From Spirochaetales bacterium (GTDB lineage: Bacteria > Spirochaetota > Spirochaetia > CADAEX01): a DNA stretch of 43,741 nt. Position numbers and translations under genes: made by a program. Shown in pieces: positions 1 through 7,233 of the stretch (position 1 is its first letter; the number at the start of each line of letters is the position of its first letter). Where the stretch lies: the NCBI GenBank assembly GCA_024233785.1, contig JACKPD010000020.1:1-43741 (forward strand), in the 5' to 3' direction. Under the pieces are notes generated by a model, which saw only the letters and a list, made by a program, of their open reading frames with translations, ran no database searches and was not told the DNA's origin.

Positions 1-702
1 GATAAGCGACATCATCTCGACCCTTTCAGGCTTAAGGTATTTTTCAAGCTTTTCCCTGTTATCATCTATAAATTTCTCAAATTTCTTAAAATCTATGTGA
101 AGGCTTTCCGAGCCGAAATCTATCCTTTTCCAGAGCTTGGTAAGCATTTCATCGGAATCGGAAATACTGGGTTCAAGCATGACAATGTTTTTTATGTAAT
201 ATCCGTCGTTTTCAACCGTATCATCAAAGATGCCTACTCCGGCTTCATTAAAACAACCGGATGCGATATCCCACTCGTCAACTTTTATTGGATACCACTT
301 TCCCGCTTCATCATCGTAAAACTCAGGGTAGTACCCCTCATCGCCGAAAACCCATTCATAATAGTAGATTCCGTCAATATCAGAACCGAGGGGCCTCGGT
401 ACATGGGAAAACTTGTATCGGCCTGACCTGAAAAAAAAGTCGTCAAGCTTTTTTATAAGAACATGACGGAAGTAAACATTAAGGGCTGAAAGCGTTGCCT
501 TGCTTTCAAGGCTTTTTAGTGTTATGTCTGAATCAGGGTTTGAGATTTTTGCAAGATCTGTCCCGCGCGGTATCCTGCAGGCCGCGACAAAATCCTGTTC
601 TGTCCTTATTATCCCGCCGAGACCGGGAAAAATATTTCTTATCTGAATGTGAACTTCCGCGGAACCGCCGTAGCCGCCGCAGCATATTGTTTCTATACCC
701 AT
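1..702 (-). CDS. Unknown protein, 3' end cut by window edge
   Basis: An open frame runs from ATG at 702 to the window edge without a stop, giving 234 residues; the C-terminus lies outside. I do not recognise the family. The protein opens with a Cys-Cys-Gly-Gly stretch, has no signal peptide or membrane segment, and is rich in aromatic and acidic residues (a Tyr-Tyr-Glu-Trp-Val patch near residue 115, then an Asp/Glu/Tyr-rich segment), ending in a Lys/Glu helix. It is therefore probably cytosolic. Codon use resembles its neighbours. There is no Shine-Dalgarno sequence before the ATG, but a promoter-like pair ends 7 bases upstream, suggesting a leaderless message. It lies 81 bases downstream of vapC on the same strand and could also be read through from it. 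Real gene likely; function unknown. Confidence 0.75.
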   Translation of the reverse strand, partial: MGIETICCGGYGGSAEVHIQIRNIFPGLGGIIRTEQDFVAACRIPRGTDLAKISNPDSDITLKSLESKATLSALNVYFRHVLIKKLDDFFFRSGRYKFSHVPRPLGSDIDGIYYYEWVFGDEGYYPEFYDDEAGKWYPIKVDEWDIASGCFNEAGVGIFDDTVENDGYYIKNIVMLEPSISDSDEMLTKLWKRIDFGSESLHIDFKKFEKFIDDNREKLEKYLKPERVEMMSLI

Positions 703-738
703 GTATCTAAAATATTACATGGCAGCCCTTCCGGTCAA
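703..738 (-). promoter_or_regulatory. Promoter of the truncated gene, leaderless layout
   Basis: On the minus strand TTGACC (738-733), a 17-base spacer and ATATTT (715-710) are followed by 7 bases and then the ATG at 702. A transcript would start at or next to the start codon. The -10 match is only fair, so this is supportive rather than strong. Confidence 0.4.
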
Positions 739-783
739 GGAAGTTTATTATCCGGAACCTTTTTACTGAAAGGGTTTTGCCTG

Positions 784-1212
784 TCAGCGGAGCGGGTCAA
801 TCCATGAAAGACCGGGAAATCTTGCAAATTCCCCGTCAGTTGAGCATAGAATCAGTCCGTGTTCCATAGCAAGGGCCGTGAGGTGCGCGTCATGGACAAG
901 ATTTCCCTGCGGATTTACCTTCTTATACAGGCTGTCTAAAATGCGCCTGTGTTTTTCTGAGGGCTGCGGTATCCACACATTCCCGCAGTCAAGCCAGAAA
1001 TTCACAACCTTCCACGCATCTTCAGGTGATACCGGGGGATCGAATATCCTCGCGTTTGTCACAATACGCAGAAATCCTGTAAGGCTCTGCCACGGCATCC
1101 CCACAGGCGCGTCGCCGTTCAGTTTTTCGTCCAGCCAGATCTTTGCCCTGCCGTGATACGGGGCGGTTTTTATGCTTGAATAGATGAGAATATTTGTATC
1201 GAGTAAAATCAC
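784..1212 (-). CDS. vapC: VapC-family PIN-domain toxin
   Basis: Predicted PIN-domain ribonuclease, the toxin of a type II toxin-antitoxin pair, 142 residues, a usual length. The PIN acidic core is visible as Asp5 in LLDTN near the N-terminus, Asp108 in the HDAH segment and Asp126 in STDGEF. In PIN toxins of this subgroup as I remember them, the second acidic position sits in a Pro-Trp-Glu-Ser-Leu motif ahead of a Phe-Leu-Arg stretch; here it reads Pro-Trp-Gln42-Ser-Leu, so a catalytic Glu may be replaced by Gln. The gene overlaps its antitoxin by 4 bases, the usual coupled layout. Assignment as a PIN toxin is firm; RNA target and activity cannot be read from sequence. Confidence 0.88.
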   Translation of the reverse strand: MILLDTNILIYSSIKTAPYHGRAKIWLDEKLNGDAPVGMPWQSLTGFLRIVTNARIFDPPVSPEDAWKVVNFWLDCGNVWIPQPSEKHRRILDSLYKKVNPQGNLVHDAHLTALAMEHGLILCSTDGEFARFPGLSWIDPLR

Positions 1213-1457
1213 CTGTAGTCCTCTTTCTCTGCAACTGCAAGTATTTCCGCGGTATTATCAAGGTCAGCAAACCTGCATTTTCCGGCTGAAAGCTCCGGAG
1301 TGGAATAATTTTTTTCCGGTTTTGCTGATGATTTTTTCTGGATCAATCCCATTCTTAGGATTTCATTCACAATCTGCTTGAAGGGTTTTTTCTCTCCTTC
1401 CTGAAGGCGTTGCAGCATTACAGCTACATCATCATCAAGAGTGATAGTAGTTCTCAT
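1209..1457 (-). CDS. vapB: VapB-like ribbon-helix-helix antitoxin
   Basis: 82-residue antitoxin of the PIN toxin encoded directly downstream. The N-terminus (MRTTITLDDDVAVMLQ) is a typical ribbon-helix-helix DNA-binding strand followed by a helix with Phe-Lys-Gln-Ile-Val-Asn-Glu; the C-terminal 40 residues are the presumed toxin-binding tail. Such antitoxins normally neutralise the toxin and repress their own promoter. The ATG at 1457 has no Shine-Dalgarno sequence; a full-consensus promoter ends 6 bases before it, so translation is probably leaderless. A perfect 15-bp palindrome covers the -10 box and start codon and is the likely operator. Confidence 0.88.
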   Translation of the reverse strand: MRTTITLDDDVAVMLQRLQEGEKKPFKQIVNEILRMGLIQKKSSAKPEKNYSTPELSAGKCRFADLDNTAEILAVAEKEDYR

Positions 1458-1492
1458 ATAATAATTATATTTTTAAGATGCTCTGATGTCAA
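1456..1492 (-). promoter_or_regulatory. vapBC promoter with palindromic operator
   Basis: Minus strand: TTGACA (1492-1487), exactly 17 bases, TATAAT (1469-1464), then 6 bases and the vapB ATG (1457-1455). Both hexamers match the sigma70 consensus perfectly. The palindrome ATATAAT-A-ATTATAT (1456-1470) covers the -10 box, the expected transcription start and the first codon, a natural place for VapB autorepression. Confidence 0.75.
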
Positions 1493-1608
1493 TATAATGA
1501 TGTCTTGATGCTTTTAATATTAATTTGACTTTCCTGACACTGTACGGCACAATATATTCAAATTTGCGCAGAAAAAAATAAAATTTATAATTATGGGTAT
1601 TTTTTATA

Positions 1609-1638
1609 TTGACATTTTTATTTGAAATATATTATAAA
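1609..1638 (+). promoter_or_regulatory. Promoter of the FadL-family gene
   Basis: TTGACA (1609-1614), an 18-base spacer and TATAAA (1633-1638). The expected start near 1645 leaves a leader of about 36 bases that carries the Shine-Dalgarno sequence AAGGAGTG at 1669-1676. Confidence 0.65.
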
Positions 1639-1681
1639 TCTTGTTTTTTGTGCCTATTTAAAATTTTCAAGGAGTGAAAAT

Positions 1682-2974
1682 ATGAAAAAACTACTTATTA
1701 TCGCGCTGCTTTGCCTTCTCGCGGCCTCCCTTTTCGCGGGCGGAATTGAGAACAAGAACAACATGAGCGCCGGTTACCTGAGAAATCCAAGTAAAAATAC
1801 AGAAACAAACAAACCTGATGCGGTTTTCTACAATCCGGCAGGAACTGCCTTCATGGAAGAGGGTCTCTATTTTGAACTTGCAAACCAGTTTTTGTTCAAG
1901 GAATATATGCACGATGCGACAGATATAGCAGCATTTGACGAGAAGTATAAATCAGTAGATCCTGTACTTCTTTACCCAAGCGGCGAGGTTGTATGGAACG
2001 CCGGCAAATTTGCCCTTTTTGGTGCTTTCGGCGTTGCGGCAGGCGGCGGTGCTGCTGAATATGCTGACGGGTCGATTACAACTGTCGGAGCTTTACTTGG
2101 GCTGCAACAATATCTGGTGGGTATTGGTCAACCTGCTTTGGCCAGCCTTGTAGAAACTGATTCTTCACTCAACCTTACAGCAGTAATATTCGGTGAAACA
2201 ATAGGCGCATCCTACGCAGTAAACGATATGGTTTCCCTTTCTGCCGCGATAAGGCTTATCCAGGGAAAAATAACTATGAAGGCTGAGCTTGATGAAGAGC
2301 CCAATGCGGCTCTTGCTGTTGCAGGACTTGATGACACTGTCCTTTTTGACGCAGAATCAACAGCAAAAGGATACGGCCTTGTGTTCGGTATCCATGTAAA
2401 ACCTATTGAAAAACTTGATATAGCTATGCAGTACCAGACAAGGGTAGATCTTGAATATAAATATGACAAACTTGACGGAGTTCCTTTTTTCCTTTCAGTT
2501 GTTGAAATGGAAAAGGGCGATAAATATAAAAAAGACATCCCTGCAATGCTCGGCGCAGGGATAGGCTATCAGCTTCTTGACAAATTTTATACAACTTTAA
2601 GCTTTAACTACTACTTCAACAATTCAGCAGATTTTGAGACAGGAACAATGGGCAATGAAAACGATTATGACAATTCATGGGAAGTTGCCCTCGGTGGTGA
2701 ATATAAACTGAACAAAATGGTTGCATTAAGCGCAGGTGCTTTCTATTCAAAACAGGGAATCAAGGATGATGAAAACTCAGCAGAAGTTCCGGTCCTCGAC
2801 AGTGTTACTTTCGGTGCAGGGGCAGGCTTTAACTTTATTGAAGACCTTACAATTGATGTAGGATTAATGAAACCAATCTATTTTGATGCAGATTATGAAG
2901 CATCAGCCGGTGATTTGACATTAAGCAAAAAACTTTTTCTTGTAGCTATCGGCGCTACCTATAAATTTTTCTAA
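1682..2974 (+). CDS. FadL/OmpP1-family outer-membrane protein
   Basis: Predicted outer-membrane beta-barrel of the FadL/TodX group, which lets hydrophobic molecules such as fatty acids cross the outer membrane; the substrate here is unknown. The start at 1682 is chosen because it has AAGGAGTG six bases upstream and opens directly into a Sec signal peptide (MKKLLIIALLCLLAASLFAGG). An upstream in-frame start at 1622 would put 20 extra residues before the signal and overlaps the promoter. The mature protein has the family's early Asn-Pro-Ala-Gly-Thr-Ala segment (in VFYNPAGTAF), alternating beta-strand patterns and a C-terminal aromatic residue (Phe). 430 residues is a usual length. It is a single-gene unit with its own promoter and a strong terminator. 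Confidence 0.85.
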   Translation: MKKLLIIALLCLLAASLFAGGIENKNNMSAGYLRNPSKNTETNKPDAVFYNPAGTAFMEEGLYFELANQFLFKEYMHDATDIAAFDEKYKSVDPVLLYPSGEVVWNAGKFALFGAFGVAAGGGAAEYADGSITTVGALLGLQQYLVGIGQPALASLVETDSSLNLTAVIFGETIGASYAVNDMVSLSAAIRLIQGKITMKAELDEEPNAALAVAGLDDTVLFDAESTAKGYGLVFGIHVKPIEKLDIAMQYQTRVDLEYKYDKLDGVPFFLSVVEMEKGDKYKKDIPAMLGAGIGYQLLDKFYTTLSFNYYFNNSADFETGTMGNENDYDNSWEVALGGEYKLNKMVALSAGAFYSKQGIKDDENSAEVPVLDSVTFGAGAGFNFIEDLTIDVGLMKPIYFDADYEASAGDLTLSKKLFLVAIGATYKFF

Positions 2975-3004
2975 TCTTGACTCATTTTTATAAGTGAGAA
3001 ATGG

Positions 3005-3040
3005 CCCGGATCAGGATACAATCCTCTTCCGGGTTTTTTA
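3005..3040 (+). terminator. Terminator after the FadL-family gene
   Basis: A hairpin with arms CCCGGA (3005-3010) and TCCGGG (3028-3033), an inner AGGAT/ATCCT stem around an ACA loop, and a run of T from 3034. Standard intrinsic terminator. Confidence 0.85.
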
Positions 3041-3064
3041 TATCTGCCTGCCGGTAAGGTAAGA

Positions 3065-3472
3065 TCACCTGATCAATGTAAACGGGTTATAAAGCGGTAT
3101 GCCGAAATGCTCAAAATCCCTTGTATTGCGTGTGGCAAGAACAAGACCGTGTCTCCAGGCCGACGCTGCTATAAAGGCATCCGCCTGTGTAACTGTTATA
3201 CCGCCGGCGAAAAGACGGCCCCTTGCCTCCCCTGTCCAGACAGCAGTTTCATTATCAAGAGGTATAACCTCGGCATACTCTCCCGTAAAGCGGCGGAACC
3301 AGGCCGCTTTCTCAAGATAATTTTTCCTCATCAGGCCGGAAAAGATTTCTTCAACTGTTATTACACTTATATTGATATTTTTAAGCTCCCTGAACCACTC
3401 AAAAACACGCAAATCAGGATGCGGTTTCATTATTTCGCTTATTACATTGGTATCAACAAGATAATTATTCAT
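3065..3472 (-). CDS. FitB/VapC-like PIN-domain toxin
   Basis: 135-residue PIN-domain protein, predicted endoribonuclease toxin. The acidic set is complete: Asp7 in LVDTN, Glu41/Glu42 in TVEEIFSG, Asp98 in QADAFIAA and Asp119 in TRNTRDF. The segment order and the Pro-Leu-Tyr-Asn-Pro-Phe C-terminus match the FitB-like PIN branch rather than the VapC at 784-1212. It overlaps the antitoxin gene by 4 bases (3469-3472). It converges with the FadL-family gene, whose terminator lies just beyond the stop codon. Confidence 0.88.
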   Translation of the reverse strand: MNNYLVDTNVISEIMKPHPDLRVFEWFRELKNINISVITVEEIFSGLMRKNYLEKAAWFRRFTGEYAEVIPLDNETAVWTGEARGRLFAGGITVTQADAFIAASAWRHGLVLATRNTRDFEHFGIPLYNPFTLIR

Positions 3473-3732
3473 TTTACGCTGCCTTCATACGCTGTCCTGT
3501 CGCTCCTGGCAGGAGTCTCAAAATCACCTTCGCGTAAATTTATATCTGCAAGTTCATCAAGCACGCGTGTGAGATCAGGCATAAAAACAGATTTATTTGA
3601 ATTGTAGAGTTCCCAGTCAATAAGGACCGCCTCAGGTTTTCCGTGCCTAGTAATAAGCTGCGGGGATTCATGGGACAAACCAAGTATCTTTGATATTTTA
3701 AGTTTCGCTTCCGCAGCGCTCCATGAAGTCAT
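3469..3732 (-). CDS. Phd/YefM-type antitoxin
   Basis: 87-residue partner of the PIN toxin downstream. The N-terminus (MTSWSAAEAKLKISKILGLS) and the Pro-Gln-Leu-Ile-Thr-Arg-His-Gly-Lys-Pro-Glu-Ala-Val-Leu-Ile pattern are characteristic of the Phd/YefM fold, which binds DNA through its N-terminal domain and toxin through its tail. Unlike the vapB gene of this window it has a clear Shine-Dalgarno sequence (AGGAGG, 3743-3738) 5 bases before the ATG. Expected to repress its own promoter. Confidence 0.85.
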   Translation of the reverse strand: MTSWSAAEAKLKISKILGLSHESPQLITRHGKPEAVLIDWELYNSNKSVFMPDLTRVLDELADINLREGDFETPARSDRTAYEGSVK

Positions 3733-3747
3733 ATAATCCTCCTGTTA

Positions 3748-3774
3748 TGACCAATTATAATATACATTTGACCA
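3748..3774 (-). promoter_or_regulatory. Direct repeats upstream of the Phd-type antitoxin
   Basis: TGACCA occurs at 3748-3753 and again at 3769-3774, 21 bases or two helical turns apart, on either side of an ATTATA (minus-strand TATAAT, 3759-3754) that can serve as the -10 box. Phd-type antitoxins usually bind repeats at this place, so this is a plausible but unproven operator. Confidence 0.35.
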
Positions 3775-3871
3775 TTTTTATAGATCAGTTATTAAAATAT
3801 TCAGATAATCAGGTTCAGTATGCAAATGCGAATATAGACAAATTCTAATGAATCAGAATAATAAAACTACC

Positions 3872-4846
3872 ATGAAAATACTTATACAGATGAATATCAA
3901 TTCCTATATGGAATCAAAAATTGAAGAGCTTAAAAAGGCCCATAAAGACCTTGAGGTTTTTACAGATACTGAATCCGCTCCCCTCCCGGAGATAGAAATT
4001 ATAGCAGGCGGCCTTTTAACTGAAAAACTTATTCAGCAGGCATCCTCCCTTAAAATTGTATTTGTCCCGTTTGTCGGGGTAAACCACCTGCCGCTGGAAC
4101 TGCTTAAGGAAAGGGGAATAAGGGTCTGCAACTCCCACGGCAACGACAGGTTTGTCGCTGAAAGGGTACTCGCACTGCTCCTTGCTTTTCACGGCAGGGT
4201 TGTAGAGTTTCACAAGGACCTTGAGAACGAGATATGGCACGGCTTCTGGGCCGGAGGCGGAGCGGAAGACACATGGGATTCCCTTTACAGGAAAAAGGTT
4301 ACAATACTGGGTACAGGTGCGATCGGCAGGCAAACCGCAAAAATGCTCTCTTTCTTTGAAGCGGATGTTACAGGCTATAAAAAACACTCCACAAGCGAAG
4401 TTCCGGAAGGGTTTGCAAGGATTTCATCTTCACTTGAAGACGCGGTAAAAGGGGCTGATATCCTGATAGCAGCAGTTCCCCTTACAGACGAGACAAGGGG
4501 AATGGTAAACCGGGACATCATCAATCTCATGAAGGGAGGGGTAATCCTCAATATTGCAAGAGGCCCTGTACTTGATGAGAAAGCGCTTTATGAGGCGCTG
4601 ACAGACGGGACCCTTAAAGGGGCTTGCATCGATGTCTGGTATACATATCCTGAAGCGGGAAACAAAGTAAAGGCGCCGGGCAATTACCCTTTTCACAAAC
4701 TGCCAAATGTAGTTCTCTCCCCCCATGTGGGAGGCGGAACAAGAACAGCTTTCAGACTGGATATTGACCTCACATTTGCCAATATTTCAACATACATAAG
4801 AGGCGGCAAAGTAAAAAATGAAGTTGATATTACAGCGGGGTACTGA
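3872..4846 (+). CDS. D-2-hydroxyacid dehydrogenase family protein
   Basis: NAD(P)-dependent oxidoreductase of the D-isomer 2-hydroxyacid dehydrogenase superfamily, 324 residues from this start. The Rossmann motif LGTGAIG lies at about 146-152. The catalytic Arg230 (NIARG) and His285 (SPHVGG) are present. The position that normally holds the catalytic Glu in a DVF-x-x-E-P motif reads Asp-Val-Trp-Tyr-Thr-Tyr-Pro, so Tyr259 replaces it. I believe related sequences exist with the same DxWYxYP pattern, which would make this a subfamily trait. Start at 3872 is preferred over 3848 because MKILIQ opens the first beta-strand; neither start has a Shine-Dalgarno sequence. Substrate unknown. Confidence 0.8.
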   Translation: MKILIQMNINSYMESKIEELKKAHKDLEVFTDTESAPLPEIEIIAGGLLTEKLIQQASSLKIVFVPFVGVNHLPLELLKERGIRVCNSHGNDRFVAERVLALLLAFHGRVVEFHKDLENEIWHGFWAGGGAEDTWDSLYRKKVTILGTGAIGRQTAKMLSFFEADVTGYKKHSTSEVPEGFARISSSLEDAVKGADILIAAVPLTDETRGMVNRDIINLMKGGVILNIARGPVLDEKALYEALTDGTLKGACIDVWYTYPEAGNKVKAPGNYPFHKLPNVVLSPHVGGGTRTAFRLDIDLTFANISTYIRGGKVKNEVDITAGY

Positions 4847-4877
4847 GCGAAGCAATATCAGCTGAACGGGTGGTATT

Positions 4878-5366
4878 ATGAATAATAATGTAATTACAGA
4901 TATGATCCTGTATTTCGGGGATGACGCGAAAAGAATAAACCATGCGCTTAAGGTGTATGGCTTCGCTAAGGCAATCTGTGAATCCGAAGATGTTTCAGGG
5001 AACGAAAGGGAAATTATTGAATTAACAGCAATACTTCATGATATCGGTATCAGGGAAGCTGAACGGAAGTATAACTCTTCAGCCTGGAATTACCAGGAAA
5101 CGGAAGGGCCGCCTGTTGCGAGGGAGATCCTTGAAAAAAACGGAATCGCGGACAAAATCACAGACAGGGTATGCTTTATAATCGGGCACCATCACCGCTT
5201 TGATAAAATTGACGGAATTGATTTTCAGATACTGGTTGAATCTGACCTTCTTGTAAATATTTTTGAGCACGGCAGCTCAAAAGAGAGCGCTGAAAGCGTT
5301 AAAAACAGTGTTTTCAAAACTCAGGCAGGAATAAAACTGCTTGATTCAATCTATCTTTCATCATAA
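4878..5366 (+). CDS. HD-domain phosphohydrolase-like protein
   Basis: 162-residue single-domain HD protein, predicted metal-dependent phosphohydrolase. The motif Leu-His-Asp-Ile-Gly-Ile (around residues 53-58) is the HD signature; an upstream His (about residue 22), the His-His-His cluster in IIGHHHRF and a late Asp in VESDLLVN complete the expected metal-site pattern. Substrate cannot be inferred. It starts 31 bases after the dehydrogenase behind GGGTGG and is probably co-transcribed with it. The zinc operon promoter begins just after its stop codon. Confidence 0.8.
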   Translation: MNNNVITDMILYFGDDAKRINHALKVYGFAKAICESEDVSGNEREIIELTAILHDIGIREAERKYNSSAWNYQETEGPPVAREILEKNGIADKITDRVCFIIGHHHRFDKIDGIDFQILVESDLLVNIFEHGSSKESAESVKNSVFKTQAGIKLLDSIYLSS

Positions 5367-5374
5367 GCCTTCTT

Positions 5375-5433
5375 TGCAAATGACTTGCATTTTCAGCGAT
5401 TCAGGATTATATTTATTTTGCAAATGATTCGCA
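5375..5433 (+). promoter_or_regulatory. Zinc-operon promoter with two Fur-family-type dyads
   Basis: Two dyads of the form TGCAA-N5-TTGCA lie 44 bases apart: TGCAA-ATGAC-TTGCA at 5375-5389 (perfect) and TGCAA-ATGAT-TCGCA at 5419-5433 (one mismatch). A promoter fits between them: TTGCAT (5385-5390), 17 bases, TATATT (5408-5413). The first dyad covers the -35 box and the second the expected transcription start, just upstream of the Shine-Dalgarno sequence (AGGGAG, 5433-5438). The last gene of the operon encodes a Fur-family repressor, the likely ligand of these sites. Confidence 0.75.
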
Positions 5434-5443
5434 GGGAGAATTT

Positions 5444-6367
5444 ATGAAAAGATACAGAACCGCCTTTATATTTATACTTGCCTTACTAATATCTCATTAT
5501 GCGGCAGCTTCAGGCTCCGGGGAAAAGGATCAGAAAAAGAGCAATGCAAAACCGGTCATCGCGGTCAGCATCCTTCCACAGGCATGGTTTGCCGAAAGAA
5601 TTGCCGGAGACAGGGCTTCTACAGTTGTTCTTGTCGGGCCGGGCCAGAACCCCCACTCCTATGAACCCACTTCCCGCCAGATGACTGAACTTTCGAGGGC
5701 AGATGCATGGATACTCTCAAAAACTGATTTTGAAAGAGCACTCTTGCCAAAAATCTCATCCCTTTATCCATCCCTTGAAATTGTAGACGGGACGAAAGGG
5801 GTTAAATTCAGAAAACTGGAAAGCCACGCGCATGAAGAGGAGACGGAACATGAATCGGGTGAAGGACTTGATATCGACAGGCACACCTGGCTTGGAAAGG
5901 AGCCAGCGCTTATAATGGCCTCGCAGATCAGGGACACACTTGTAAAATATGATCCTGCCGGTTCAGAGTTCTATAACGGAAATTTTAAAAAACTTGAAAA
6001 AGATATTAATGCGGTTTTCGATTCACTCAAACCGGTACTTGCGCCTCTAAAAGGTAAAACTGTTTTTGTATATCATCCCGCTTTCGGATACTTTCTTGAC
6101 GACTTCGGGATAATACAGGAAGCGGTTGAAACAGGGGGGAAAGAGCCTACATCAAAATCGCTTTCTGAACTTCTCAGGAAAATAGATAAAGAGAATGTAT
6201 CAGTTATATTTGTCCAGTCGCAGTTTCCTGTGAACGCGGCAAAAACCATAGCTTCGACTGTGGGGGCACAGGTAGTGCCTCTTGACCCGCTCGCGTATGA
6301 CTGGCTTTCAAATATCACGCTGATGGGCAATGCGCTCGTAAAATCGTCCGGAAGACCGGGGAAATAA
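5444..6367 (+). CDS. znuA: Zinc ABC transporter substrate-binding protein
   Basis: Periplasmic metal-binding protein of the ZnuA/TroA cluster, 307 residues, delivering metal to the permease encoded downstream. A Sec signal peptide spans about residues 1-22 without a lipobox Cys, so the protein is probably soluble in the periplasm. The metal ligands are visible in order: His71 (NPHSYEP), His147 (DRHTWLG), His211 (VYHPAFGYF) and Asp281 (LDPLAYDW). A short His/Glu-rich loop at about 126-138 precedes the second ligand; such loops are typical of zinc rather than manganese binders. Start is supported by AGGGAG five bases upstream. The operator layout and the Fur-family gene support zinc regulation. 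Confidence 0.9.
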   Translation: MKRYRTAFIFILALLISHYAAASGSGEKDQKKSNAKPVIAVSILPQAWFAERIAGDRASTVVLVGPGQNPHSYEPTSRQMTELSRADAWILSKTDFERALLPKISSLYPSLEIVDGTKGVKFRKLESHAHEEETEHESGEGLDIDRHTWLGKEPALIMASQIRDTLVKYDPAGSEFYNGNFKKLEKDINAVFDSLKPVLAPLKGKTVFVYHPAFGYFLDDFGIIQEAVETGGKEPTSKSLSELLRKIDKENVSVIFVQSQFPVNAAKTIASTVGAQVVPLDPLAYDWLSNITLMGNALVKSSGRPGK

Positions 6368-6381
6368 TAAGGGGAATAATC

Positions 6382-7233
6382 ATGACCGGAACAGAAAAAA
6401 AGGTAAAAACTGAGCAAAAAGCACAGGCAGAAGTGTCTGCCGTATCCCCTGTTGTGCTTCGCTTTAATAATGTGGCTTTCTCATACAGGACGGGACCGGT
6501 ACTTGAAAACGCCAGTTTCCATATACACAGGGGTGAGTTCATAGCGCTTGTGGGACAGAACGGCGCGGGCAAAACAACTGTTTTAAAGCTTATACTCGGC
6601 CTTGAAAAACCGACCGGCGGAAGCATTGAAATTTTCGGAAAAAACCCGTCAGCTGCAAGACAGAAAATAGGTTATGTGCCGCAGCATGCCGATTATGACC
6701 AGACATTCCCCATATCTGTCATGGAAGTTGTAAGAATGGGCCGCCTGCAGGTTACATCAAGGCGTTATAATCAGGATGACATCATCGCGGTAAAGAATGC
6801 GATGGAACAGACAGAAATTGAAGACCTCGCGCACAGGCCCTACTCCGCCCTGTCGGGCGGGCAGAGGCGCCGGGTACTTGTCGCAAGAGCCCTTGCTGCA
6901 AATCCAGAGCTGCTCATTCTGGATGAACCTTCGGCCAATATGGATATTGAAAGCGAGGGGCGCCTCTTTAATACGCTTGGCGGGCTTAAGGGAAAGACAA
7001 CAATCCTTGTTGTGACCCATGATTCCGTGTTTGTTTCCGCCCTTACAGACAGGGTTTTATGCGTAGGAGGAAGAAGCAGGCTTAACGGAAAAGGTCATTC
7101 CATTGCCCAGCACAGGGCAGCCCCGGCCGAAAACGCTCCGCCCGACCTGTACGGAGGAGAAGTCTACAAGGTACTGCATGATGAAAACCTCCCCGGTGAC
7201 AGCTGCTGTATTGAAAACAGGGAGGCAAAATGA
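6382..7233 (+). CDS. znuC: Zinc ABC transporter ATPase
   Basis: Cytoplasmic ATPase that energises zinc import with the permease encoded next. 283 residues with a single cassette: Walker A GQNGAGKTT, signature LSGGQRRRV, Walker B LLILDEP and the switch His in VVTHD. The first 25 residues are a Lys/Glu/Ala-rich extension ahead of the cassette. The C-terminal 50 residues after the switch region include a His-containing stretch and may be regulatory. It lies 14 bases after znuA and its stop overlaps the permease start (ATGA). The metal assignment comes from the context. Confidence 0.9.
   Translation: MTGTEKKVKTEQKAQAEVSAVSPVVLRFNNVAFSYRTGPVLENASFHIHRGEFIALVGQNGAGKTTVLKLILGLEKPTGGSIEIFGKNPSAARQKIGYVPQHADYDQTFPISVMEVVRMGRLQVTSRRYNQDDIIAVKNAMEQTEIEDLAHRPYSALSGGQRRRVLVARALAANPELLILDEPSANMDIESEGRLFNTLGGLKGKTTILVVTHDSVFVSALTDRVLCVGGRSRLNGKGHSIAQHRAAPAENAPPDLYGGEVYKVLHDENLPGDSCCIENREAK

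Noticed and set aside
3820..3827. TGCAAATG half-site upstream of the hydroxyacid dehydrogenase gene
   Set aside because: It matches one arm of the zinc-operon dyad but lacks the second arm, so it is probably chance.
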